Shown here piece by piece: positions 1 through 5,686 of a stretch of DNA of 10,603 nucleotides. Source of the DNA: a bacterium. Its GTDB lineage: Bacteria; Patescibacteriota; Patescibacteriia; Patescibacteriales; JAKAJF01. Under the pieces are notes generated by a model. The model saw only the letters and a program-made list of their open reading frames with translations, searched no databases and was not told the origin of the DNA. The stretch lies in assembly GCA_021813875.1 (NCBI GenBank), contig JAKAJF010000026.1, positions 1 through 10,603 of the forward strand. Reading direction: 5' to 3'. Position 1 is the first letter of the stretch, and the number at the start of each line of letters is the position of its first letter. Position numbers and translations under genes: made by a program.

Positions 1-1
1 G

Positions 2-202
2 GAGGCCATGGCCAAGATCAGGCGCGACAAGACCGTCATCATCATCGCCCATCGGTTGAGCACCATCAAGAAAGCCGACAAGATTTTGGTCTTGGAAAAC
101 GGCCGGCTCGTCGAAGAAGGTAATCACCAGAGCCTGGCCAAGGCCGGCGGCGGATTGTATGCCAGATTGCTCAAATTGCAGGAAATGGGAGATGTGGTAT
201 AG
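2..202 (+). CDS. ABC transporter ATP-binding protein, C-terminal fragment (5' end outside window)
   Basis: This is the last 66 codons of an ABC ATPase, entering in frame at position 2 and stopping at TAG 200-202. The visible sequence reads EAMAKIRRDKTVIIIAHRLSTI, the strand and H-loop (switch His in AHRLST) that follow Walker B and the D-loop. After it come the usual tail elements: ADKILVLENGRLVEEGNHQSLAKAGGGLYARLLKLQ. The AHRLSTI form and the G-x-Y-x-x-L-x-x-x-Q ending are typical of exporters with fused permease and ATPase (MsbA/MdlB/LmrA-like). An export role for lipid, peptide or drug is therefore likely, but the substrate cannot be read. The ATG at position 8 is internal, because the frame is open and ABC-like upstream of it. 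The next gene starts 53 nt downstream and seems to have its own promoter. Confidence 0.93.
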   Translation, partial: EAMAKIRRDKTVIIIAHRLSTIKKADKILVLENGRLVEEGNHQSLAKAGGGLYARLLKLQEMGDVV

Positions 203-239
203 TGGTCTTAGCTCTTGAAACGGAAAGTTAATCGGGAAG

Positions 240-248
240 TGCTATAAA
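240..248 (+). promoter_or_regulatory. Putative extended -10 promoter of the DUF72-murB-plsC operon
   Basis: TGC followed by TATAAA (243-248) gives an extended -10 with no good -35 at 17 nt. TTGAAA at 215-220 is 22 nt away, which is too far. The predicted start is at about 255-256, on or next to the ATG at 256, so the message may be leaderless. The match is short and could occur by chance. Confidence 0.4.
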
Positions 249-255
249 TGGAACC

Positions 256-993
256 ATGGGAAAAGCTCTGAAGAATATCCATATCGGCACTTCCGGGTGG
301 TCTTATAAGGATTGGGCGGGCATTTTCTATCCCGCCGGCCTCAAGAGCAAAGATTGGCTCGCCTTTTACGCGGAAAATTTCGGGACGGTCGAAGTCAACT
401 CTTCCTTTTACCATAAGGTTTCGCCCGCGACCTATGAAAATTGGCGCGCGGCCACTCCCGAAGGCTTCCTGTTTAGCGTGAAGATGAGCCGCTACCTCAC
501 CCATATCCGCAGGCTCGAGGACGCCGGAGAAATTTGGAGGAACTTCCTGGAAGGGGCGAGAGGGCTCAAGGAAAAATTAGGACCCGTCCTTTTCCAGCTG
601 CCGCCTTATTTCCGAGCCAGTCCGGAAAGATTGGAAGATCTGTTGAAGATTTCCGAGGGCTATAAATTCGTTTTTGAATTCCGGGAAAAAAGCTGGTTCT
701 CCGAAGAGATCTATGGAATTTTAAGGAAATATAATGCCGCCCTGGTCATCGCCGACAGTCCGGCCTGGCCCAGCGAAGAAGTGATCACGGCCGATTTCGT
801 CTATTACCGCATGCACGGGCCCGGCGGGCTCTATAGCTCCAGATACGGCCGCGAGGACCTGGGCAGATTGGCGGCGAAGATCAGAGACTTACAAAATTTG
901 AAAGATATTTACGTTTATTTTAATAATGATTTTGCCGGATTCGCGGCGGAAAATGCCAAAGAATTGATCGGGCTTTTAAAAGATGGGAATTGA
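256..993 (+). CDS. DUF72 (YecE-like) TIM-barrel family protein
   Basis: This 245-residue protein has the full layout of the DUF72/YecE family. The N-terminal strand HIGTSGWSYKDW (residues 9-20) is followed by EVNSSFYHKVSPATYENW (46-63), FSVKMSRYLTHIRRL (73-87), GPVLFQLPP (109-117), FEFREKSW (140-147), YYRMHGPGGLY (183-193) and a C-terminal YVYFNNDFAGFAAENA (219-234). Family members are about 240-300 residues, so it is complete. The fold is a TIM barrel. No biochemical role is firmly established for the family, and none is claimed here. The start at 256 gives the usual N-terminus. No Shine-Dalgarno motif lies at normal distance, which agrees with a possible leaderless start. An ATG at 248 is in another frame. 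The last 11 nt overlap murB, indicating translational coupling. Confidence 0.92.
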   Translation: MGKALKNIHIGTSGWSYKDWAGIFYPAGLKSKDWLAFYAENFGTVEVNSSFYHKVSPATYENWRAATPEGFLFSVKMSRYLTHIRRLEDAGEIWRNFLEGARGLKEKLGPVLFQLPPYFRASPERLEDLLKISEGYKFVFEFREKSWFSEEIYGILRKYNAALVIADSPAWPSEEVITADFVYYRMHGPGGLYSSRYGREDLGRLAAKIRDLQNLKDIYVYFNNDFAGFAAENAKELIGLLKDGN

Positions 994-1924
994 AAACAAA
1001 ATTGAAGAAAATATCGTCCTGGCGCCATTCACTACCTTTAAGATCGGAGGGGCGGCGAAGTTTTTTCTCAAGGCGAAGACGGACGAAGAGCTGTCAGAAG
1101 CCGTCGACTGGGCCAGGAAAGCCAAGGAGGATGTCTATATCTTAGGGGGCGGGAGCAATATTCTGATCAATGACGCCGGAGTGGCCGGCCTGGTCGTCAA
1201 GATGGACAATTCCGAAGCGGAAGTCAAAGGCGAGCGGCTCGAATGCGGGGCCGGAACCCTCCTTTCCGGGGCCGTAATCTTGGCGAGCGGCCATGATCTG
1301 ACGGGCCTGGAATGGGCGATCGGCATCCCCGGGACGGTCGGCGGCGCCGTGGTCGGCAACGCCGGCGCCTTCGGGCATTCCTTTTCGGAAGCGGTCGAAT
1401 GGGTGGAAGTTTTCAACCTGAAGAAGAAAAAATTGATGAAATTTTCCCGCAATGACTGCCGCTTCGGTTACAGGGAAAGCGTCTTCAAAGAAGACCGGAG
1501 CCTGGCGGTCTGGAAGGTCGGCCTTAAGCTGGCCGCCGCGACGGCCGGGACGAAGAGCGTCATGGAGGAATTCATAAGCCGAAGGACCAATTCCCATCCC
1601 AACCTGCCCAGCGCCGGATCGATTTTCAAGAACGTGAAATTTCAGGATCTGGCCGGAGCCAATCCCGAAGCTGCCGCGCGGGCGGAAGAAGAGGGGATAG
1701 TGAAGAACGGATTGGTGGCCGCCGGCTGGCTGATAGGCTCGCTCGACCTCAAGGGTAAGATCATCGGGGGCGCCAAGGTCAGCCTGGAACATGCCAACTT
1801 CATCGTCAATACGGGCAAGGCGACGGCCGAAGACGTGATAACTTTGATAAGTTATATAAAACAGCAAGTAAGGGATATTTCGAACATCCAACTTCAAGAA
1901 GAGATCCAATATTTAGGGTTCTGA
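983..1924 (+). CDS. murB: UDP-N-acetylenolpyruvoylglucosamine reductase (MurB)
   Basis: MurB is the FAD-dependent cytoplasmic enzyme that reduces UDP-GlcNAc-enolpyruvate to UDP-MurNAc with NADPH, the second step of peptidoglycan precursor synthesis. The protein has 313 residues. Visible motifs are TTFKIGGAAKFF (17-28), the FAD-binding ILGGGSNILI (53-62), GLEWAIGIPGTVGGAVVGNAGAFG (from 108), CRFGYRESVFK (159-169, catalytic Arg164), PSAGSIFKN (209-217, proton-donor Ser213), KVSLEHANFIVNTG (265-278) and the terminal QEEIQYLG with the expected catalytic Glu (about 307). All three catalytic residues are present. Length and C-terminal motifs resemble the shorter, type II-like MurB. Residues 218-246 form a hydrophilic segment rich in Ala and Glu between GSIFKN and AGWLIG, longer than in common MurBs. 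The ATG lies inside the end of the DUF72 gene; no clear Shine-Dalgarno is seen. Confidence 0.97.
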   Translation: MGIENKIEENIVLAPFTTFKIGGAAKFFLKAKTDEELSEAVDWARKAKEDVYILGGGSNILINDAGVAGLVVKMDNSEAEVKGERLECGAGTLLSGAVILASGHDLTGLEWAIGIPGTVGGAVVGNAGAFGHSFSEAVEWVEVFNLKKKKLMKFSRNDCRFGYRESVFKEDRSLAVWKVGLKLAAATAGTKSVMEEFISRRTNSHPNLPSAGSIFKNVKFQDLAGANPEAAARAEEEGIVKNGLVAAGWLIGSLDLKGKIIGGAKVSLEHANFIVNTGKATAEDVITLISYIKQQVRDISNIQLQEEIQYLGF

Positions 1925-1928
1925 AAAA

Positions 1929-1943
1929 AAGGAGACAAAATTG
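1929..1943 (+). promoter_or_regulatory. Shine-Dalgarno site fixing a TTG start for the acyltransferase
   Basis: AAGGAG (1929-1934) lies 6 nt before TTG 1941-1943, the only plausible start. It follows the murB stop by 4 nt. It is one of only two clear Shine-Dalgarno sites in the window. Confidence 0.75.
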
Positions 1944-2717
1944 GAAACCACGACCGAGTTTGGGAATTCTTTGAGGAAGAAGTTCTGGAAGCAAGGCAGG
2001 GAGTTCATCTCCTTCATGCTTCTTACCTATCCTGTCGGGATACTTTTAGGAGTTCTTTTTAATCTTTTGCGGCTGATAAGGTTCATAAGGGTCAGGCATC
2101 CGGAGCGTTTCCCGCATGGCAGAGGAAGAATAGTGGTGTACGCCAATCACCATAGCTACTACGGCGAGGCTTTCACCCTGCCGGCATTGTTCTTCAGGGA
2201 CTATCTCTTCCACCCGTGGAGGCGAGGCCCTTGGAGTACGCCGGATAAGGCGAACTTCATCGATAAGCCGTTCTTCTTCTGGCTGAGACCAAGGGCCATA
2301 CCCGTGCCCAGGGGTAACAAGCAGAAAGAAAATAACTTTCTCCTCCGTTGCATCAAGGCGGTGTATGAGGGCGGTAACCTCATCCTTTTTCCGGAAGGAG
2401 GGAGGACCTCGAGCGGCAAAGAGCATCTTTTCAGCCCTTCAGGAAAGCCGATCCGGCCTTTCAAGGGAGGTCTGCCGCTACTGATCAAGGCCATACCCGA
2501 GGCGGCCATCGTCCCGGTCTGGTTGGAGAATTTCGACAGGGTGCTTCCGGATAAGCCGGATCGGAGAGGTTCGATCTTTCCCCGCTTTTGGAAGGGGCCG
2601 ATCATCATCAAAATCGGACAACCCCTGGGATTCGGTAAGGAGGAAGAATCGGGAGCTATGAAATGTCGGCTGGAGCAAGCCTTGCTTGAATTAGCCGATG
2701 AAGTATCGACCGAGTGA
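1941..2717 (+). CDS. PlsC-like 1-acylglycerol-3-phosphate acyltransferase family protein
   Basis: This 258-residue membrane-associated acyltransferase probably transfers an acyl chain to a (lyso)phosphatidic acid-type acceptor in phospholipid synthesis. A hydrophobic segment at residues 22-45 precedes the LPLAT blocks. Block I is YANHHSYYGEA (67-77). The block II region is FFWLRPRAIPVPRGNKQKENN (112-132). Block III is ILFPEGGRTSSGK (148-160), matching the FPEGTRS consensus. Block IV is AIVPVWLEN (189-197). The catalytic H-x4-D appears here as H-x4-E (His71, Glu76), or as H-x4-G if His70 is used, so the usual Asp is missing. Translation starts at TTG with a good Shine-Dalgarno site. The gene follows murB by 16 nt and ends the operon at a terminator. 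Substrate and acyl donor cannot be determined. Confidence 0.88.
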   Translation: METTTEFGNSLRKKFWKQGREFISFMLLTYPVGILLGVLFNLLRLIRFIRVRHPERFPHGRGRIVVYANHHSYYGEAFTLPALFFRDYLFHPWRRGPWSTPDKANFIDKPFFFWLRPRAIPVPRGNKQKENNFLLRCIKAVYEGGNLILFPEGGRTSSGKEHLFSPSGKPIRPFKGGLPLLIKAIPEAAIVPVWLENFDRVLPDKPDRRGSIFPRFWKGPIIIKIGQPLGFGKEEESGAMKCRLEQALLELADEVSTE

Positions 2718-2740
2718 TAAAAAACTCGGTTTTTTATTTT
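2709..2740 (+). terminator. Rho-independent terminator of the DUF72-murB-plsC operon
   Basis: ACCGAGT (2709-2715) pairs perfectly with ACTCGGT (2724-2730) around an 8-nt loop, followed by TTTTTATTTT. The 5' arm contains the last acyltransferase codons and the first base of its TGA stop (2715-2717). The rest of the gap to 2812 is AT-rich and shows no further structure I can support. Confidence 0.88.
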
Positions 2741-2812
2741 CTAAAAATTCTTATTTTTGGGCCTTTTTATCAAATATTAGCCATATTTTTTTAAGAAGAT
2801 AGCGCGTGCCTC

Positions 2813-2841
2813 TTGACTAATAAAAATATTTATGCTATATT
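2813..2841 (+). promoter_or_regulatory. Strong sigma-70-type promoter for the sigma-region-4/winged-helix gene
   Basis: TTGACT (2813-2818), a 17-nt spacer and TATATT (2836-2841) with an extended -10 TGC (2833-2835) give near-consensus elements. Transcription should start at about 2848, leaving a leader of about 28 nt. The TATGnTAnAWT form recurs at 4141-4150 and 9609-9618. Confidence 0.85.
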
Positions 2842-2855
2842 AAAAAAAATTCGAG

Positions 2856-2878
2856 AAGGAGAATATTTTTAACTTATG
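2856..2878 (+). promoter_or_regulatory. Shine-Dalgarno site with long spacing before ATG 2876
   Basis: AAGGAG (2856-2861) is 14 nt before the ATG, longer than the usual 5-9 nt. An in-frame TAA at 2870-2872, two codons upstream, excludes an earlier start and fixes the ATG. Confidence 0.65.
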
Positions 2879-4090
2879 GAAGATAATTTAAATACATCTA
2901 TCCTGGACAAGATCCTGAGCAACCAGAAAGCGGAAGAGGTGGCCAGATTGAACGCGGTCGAGATCATCAATAGCCTTTTTGATAAGCTTAACGAGCGCGA
3001 ACGTGATGTTCTGAGGCGCCGCTTTGGCCTTCACGGCAAGGAAAAAGAGACCTTGGAGAATATCGGCGGAGAGCATAAGCTTACCCGCGAACGCATCAGG
3101 CAGATCGAGATCGCGGCTGTCAAGAAATTGAGGCAGCTTAATGAGCTGGAAGACCAGATCAACAATCTGAAGAAGGTCATCGTCCAGCTTCTGGAAGAGC
3201 ATGGCGGATTTATGGAAAGGGATTTCCTCTTGGATGTCTTGGTTAATTTTTCAACCGACGGTTCGAAGACCGACGAAGATAAGGGCGTCCACAAAAGCCA
3301 TTTCGATTTCCTCCTCTCCAAAATCTTGGATGAAGAGTTCGAGGAGGTCAACAATTCCTCGTCCTTCAAGAGTTTTCTCAAGTTCAAATATCAATCCCTC
3401 GACCATCTGGAAAGATTGGCCGAAGAATTGGTCGCCAAGATCCGGGACGCCAAAAAGATCTTCGCCACTTCCGAGCTGATAAACCTGGCCAGGGAATTGG
3501 ACAGTTTCAAAGCCGAAGAAGAGAAATTCAAGACCTCTAACAATATCGACATCTCGCAAATCTTGAAAGAGGGCGAAGAAGGCGCCGGCCTGATCAACGA
3601 GAATAAGGCGCTCTATTCCATCCTTAAGGCCCATAAAGACATCGAACAGAACGAATTCGGACATTGGGGCATGAGCGATTGGCCGGAGATCAAACCGAGG
3701 ACCATCAATAATAAGATCTATCTGATCCTGAAGAACCATGGCAAGCCCATGCATTTTACGGAGATCGCCGATAAGATCAACGAGATGGAATTCGACACCA
3801 AGCGCGCCAATGCCGCCACCGTCCATAATGAGCTGATCCTGGATGACAAATATATTCTGATCGGCAGGGGGCTTTACGGCCTCAAGGAATGGGGGTATAA
3901 GAGCGGTACGGTCGCCGATGTGATCGCCGATATCCTTGCCGCCGCCGACAAACCCCTGACCAGGGAAGAAATCATCGAAAAAGTTTTAGAACAACGCCTG
4001 GTCAAGAAAGCCACGATCGTCCTGGCCCTGATGAACAAAGAAAGGTTCAAGAAGGCGGAGGATGGAAGATACTCCTTGGATAAAAAATAG
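2876..4090 (+). CDS. Sigma-70 region 4 protein with C-terminal winged-helix (HARE-HTH-like) domains
   Basis: The protein has 404 residues. Residues 36-88 closely match sigma-70 region 4: LNERERDVLRRRFGLHGKEKETLENIG is region 4.1-like, and KLTRERIRQIEIAAVKKLRQL (from 68) is the region 4.2 recognition helix that reads the -35 element. There is no region 2, so it cannot be a complete sigma factor able to melt the -10. Residues 275-340 (INNKIYLILKNHGKPMHFTEIADKI, then ILIGRGLYGLKEWG) look like the HARE-HTH domain also found in the Firmicutes RNA polymerase delta subunit. Residues 343-403 form another winged-helix-like unit, and the acidic, helical middle (100-270) may hold degenerate copies. It probably acts at RNA polymerase or promoters as a regulator; the target is unknown. 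It is transcribed alone, with its own promoter and terminator. Confidence 0.88.
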   Translation: MEDNLNTSILDKILSNQKAEEVARLNAVEIINSLFDKLNERERDVLRRRFGLHGKEKETLENIGGEHKLTRERIRQIEIAAVKKLRQLNELEDQINNLKKVIVQLLEEHGGFMERDFLLDVLVNFSTDGSKTDEDKGVHKSHFDFLLSKILDEEFEEVNNSSSFKSFLKFKYQSLDHLERLAEELVAKIRDAKKIFATSELINLARELDSFKAEEEKFKTSNNIDISQILKEGEEGAGLINENKALYSILKAHKDIEQNEFGHWGMSDWPEIKPRTINNKIYLILKNHGKPMHFTEIADKINEMEFDTKRANAATVHNELILDDKYILIGRGLYGLKEWGYKSGTVADVIADILAAADKPLTREEIIEKVLEQRLVKKATIVLALMNKERFKKAEDGRYSLDKK

Positions 4091-4100
4091 AAATGAGTTA

Positions 4101-4133
4101 AAAAAGGGAGCCGCGGACGGCTTTCTTTTTTTT
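4101..4133 (+). terminator. Rho-independent terminator after the sigma-region-4 gene
   Basis: GGGAGCCG (4106-4113), loop CGGA (4114-4117) and CGGCTTTC (4118-4125) form an 8-bp stem with two G-T pairs. An A-tract lies upstream and a run of eight T (4126-4133) follows, so the unit could also stop minus-strand transcription. Confidence 0.9.
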
Positions 4134-4140
4134 GGGGTTT

Positions 4141-4150
4141 ATGTTAAAAT
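4141..4150 (+). promoter_or_regulatory. Putative extended -10 promoter of the membrane protein-ATPase-glycosyltransferase-ftsB operon
   Basis: TATG (4140-4143), T, then TAAAAT (4145-4150) is an extended -10 of the same TATGnTAnAWT form as at 2831-2841. The -35 position falls in the T-run of the preceding terminator and has no good match. Transcription would start near 4157, giving an AT-rich leader of about 55 nt. TTGAGA (4180-4185) with TAAAAA (4203-4208) is a weaker alternative close to the ATG. Confidence 0.5.
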
Positions 4151-4211
4151 AAATAAAAAAATAAATAGATCTTTAATCTTTGAGAAAGAGATTTACTTTT
4201 TCTAAAAAATA

Positions 4212-5681
4212 ATGAATTTAGTCATAGATTTAAGCGGCCTAATAGATTTTTTATCGCAGCCTTTCTATATTTTCGCCTGGCAATTATTCTGGCTGGTGGG
4301 CTGGATACCGGTCTCCTTGGCCCTGCTTTGGGGTTTTAAGGAGATGTGGATCCATTATCGCCAGGACCAATGGAGCGGAGCCCAGAAGAAGATCTTTCTG
4401 GCCATCGACATCCCGCGGGGCAACAGACAGTCTCCCCGGGCGGTCGAAAACATGTTCAGTTATCTGGCTGGAGCCCACGGCTCGATCAACTTAATCGACC
4501 AATATTGGCTCGGGGTCATCCAGCTTTCCTTCAGTTTCGAGATCGTCAGCATCGACGGCTATACCCAGTTCGTCATCCGCACCCCGGAAAAGTTCCGGGA
4601 TCTGGTCGAGACCGCCATCTATTCCCAATATCCGGACGCGGAAATCACCGAAATCAACGATTATACCCAGGAAACCCCTTCCCATTTTCCGGATGAAGAG
4701 TGGGACGTTTGGGGTGCCGAGTTCATCCACGCCAAGCCCGAGGCTTATCCGATCAAGGTCTATGAACAGTTCGAGCATAAGATGGGCGAGCCGGAAGAGC
4801 ATTATCGCGACCCGATGGCCGCCTTGATGGATCTCTGCTCGAGCCTGCGCAAAGGCGAGCAGCTCTGGTATCAGATCATCGTCAAACCGATCGACATGAA
4901 TGAATGGCTGGCTATCGGAGACAAGGAGGTCTCTAAGATCTTGAAAGAAAAGACGAAACCTCAACATAATATCTTCGATAAATTGGGAGAAGGATTTTTG
5001 CATATTTTGGGAGAATTCAGCGAAATCGTCTATAGCCTTTGGAGTGATATCAATCCGGCCAAGAAGGAGGAAAAGGATGAATCATTGAAGATGCTCAACT
5101 TGAAACCCAAGGAGAAGAAGCAGGTCGAAGCCATCCACCACAAGATCAGCAAGATCGGCTTCCAGACCAAGATCCGTTTCGTCTATATGGCTCACAAGGA
5201 AGTCATGAATAAGCCCAAAGTGGTCAACGGCTTCGTGGGTTATATGAAGCAGTTCGCGGAAATGGATCAGAACAACCTGAAGCCGGACATGAAGGTGACG
5301 GCCACCTCGACCAACTATCTGTTCAAAGAGATGCGTCTGAACGACAGGAAGAACAAAGTCGTCAAAAGATACAAGGCCAGGGACGGCGGGGCCGGCAGGA
5401 AGATGGGCGTCTTGAATACCGAGGAACTGGCCACCATCTGGCACTTCCCGATCGAAAGCGTGGTCAAAGCGCCTCTCATCCAGAAGGCGCCCGGCCGTAA
5501 ATCCGAACCTCCTGCGAGCTTGCCGGTCGTCGAAGAATCGGGGGCCGACCATCTGGTCGAGCCGATTTTCGAAGCTCCTCTCATAGAGCCCGAAAAAGTC
5601 AAGAGACTTGAGGAGAACGGAACGGCGGCGGTCGAAAGAGAAGGCAAGGGCAAGGCGCCCGAAAATTTACCTTTCGCTTAA
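4212..5681 (+). CDS. Membrane-anchored partner protein of the downstream HerA/VirD4-like ATPase
   Basis: This 489-residue protein is not an enzyme I recognise. One strong membrane segment lies at residues 18-42 (IFAWQLFWLVGWIPVSLALLWG region). A soluble, presumably cytoplasmic region follows with the characteristic FLAIDIPRGNRQSPRAVENM (62-81), QYWLGVIQLSFSFEIVSIDG (97-116) and RFVYMAHKE (322-330). A conserved-looking NTEELATIWHFPIESVVKAP (402-421) then leads to PPASLP (433-438) and an acidic Pro/Glu-rich tail. The EELAT-x-WHFP and PP-x-x-LP elements resemble, from memory, the segment just before the ATPase domain in single-chain conjugation-type ATPases; here that half seems to be a separate gene. 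I believe the family is the one called DUF8128. The ATPase gene begins 5 nt after its stop. No clear Shine-Dalgarno is present. Confidence 0.8.
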   Translation: MNLVIDLSGLIDFLSQPFYIFAWQLFWLVGWIPVSLALLWGFKEMWIHYRQDQWSGAQKKIFLAIDIPRGNRQSPRAVENMFSYLAGAHGSINLIDQYWLGVIQLSFSFEIVSIDGYTQFVIRTPEKFRDLVETAIYSQYPDAEITEINDYTQETPSHFPDEEWDVWGAEFIHAKPEAYPIKVYEQFEHKMGEPEEHYRDPMAALMDLCSSLRKGEQLWYQIIVKPIDMNEWLAIGDKEVSKILKEKTKPQHNIFDKLGEGFLHILGEFSEIVYSLWSDINPAKKEEKDESLKMLNLKPKEKKQVEAIHHKISKIGFQTKIRFVYMAHKEVMNKPKVVNGFVGYMKQFAEMDQNNLKPDMKVTATSTNYLFKEMRLNDRKNKVVKRYKARDGGAGRKMGVLNTEELATIWHFPIESVVKAPLIQKAPGRKSEPPASLPVVEESGADHLVEPIFEAPLIEPEKVKRLEENGTAAVEREGKGKAPENLPFA

Positions 5682-5686
5682 TCAAA

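Noticed and set aside
215..248. TTGAAA (215-220) as -35 of the DUF72 promoter
   Set aside because: The spacing to TATAAA is 22 nt, outside the 16-18 nt range; an extended -10 is the simpler reading.
1142..1909. Long minus-strand open frame (255 codons) opposite murB
   Set aside because: It lies wholly opposite a gene with all MurB motifs, has no recognisable domain, and is a by-product of GC-rich third positions.
1941..2717. Horizontal transfer of the acyltransferase gene because of seemingly more AGG/ATA codons
   Set aside because: The impression is by eye only. The gene shares spacing, Shine-Dalgarno and terminator with the operon; codon statistics would be needed.
256..2717. UGA recoding as in Gracilibacteria
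   Set aside because: TGA ends the DUF72, murB and acyltransferase genes exactly at their family lengths, and none occurs inside a gene.
3251..3826. Long minus-strand open frame (191 codons) opposite the sigma-region-4 gene
   Set aside because: The + strand gene has clear domains, a promoter and a terminator; the reverse frame has none and shows no family resemblance.
2876..4090. Complete alternative sigma factor
   Set aside because: Region 2 (-10 melting and core binding) is not visible before or after region 4; only 35 residues precede it.
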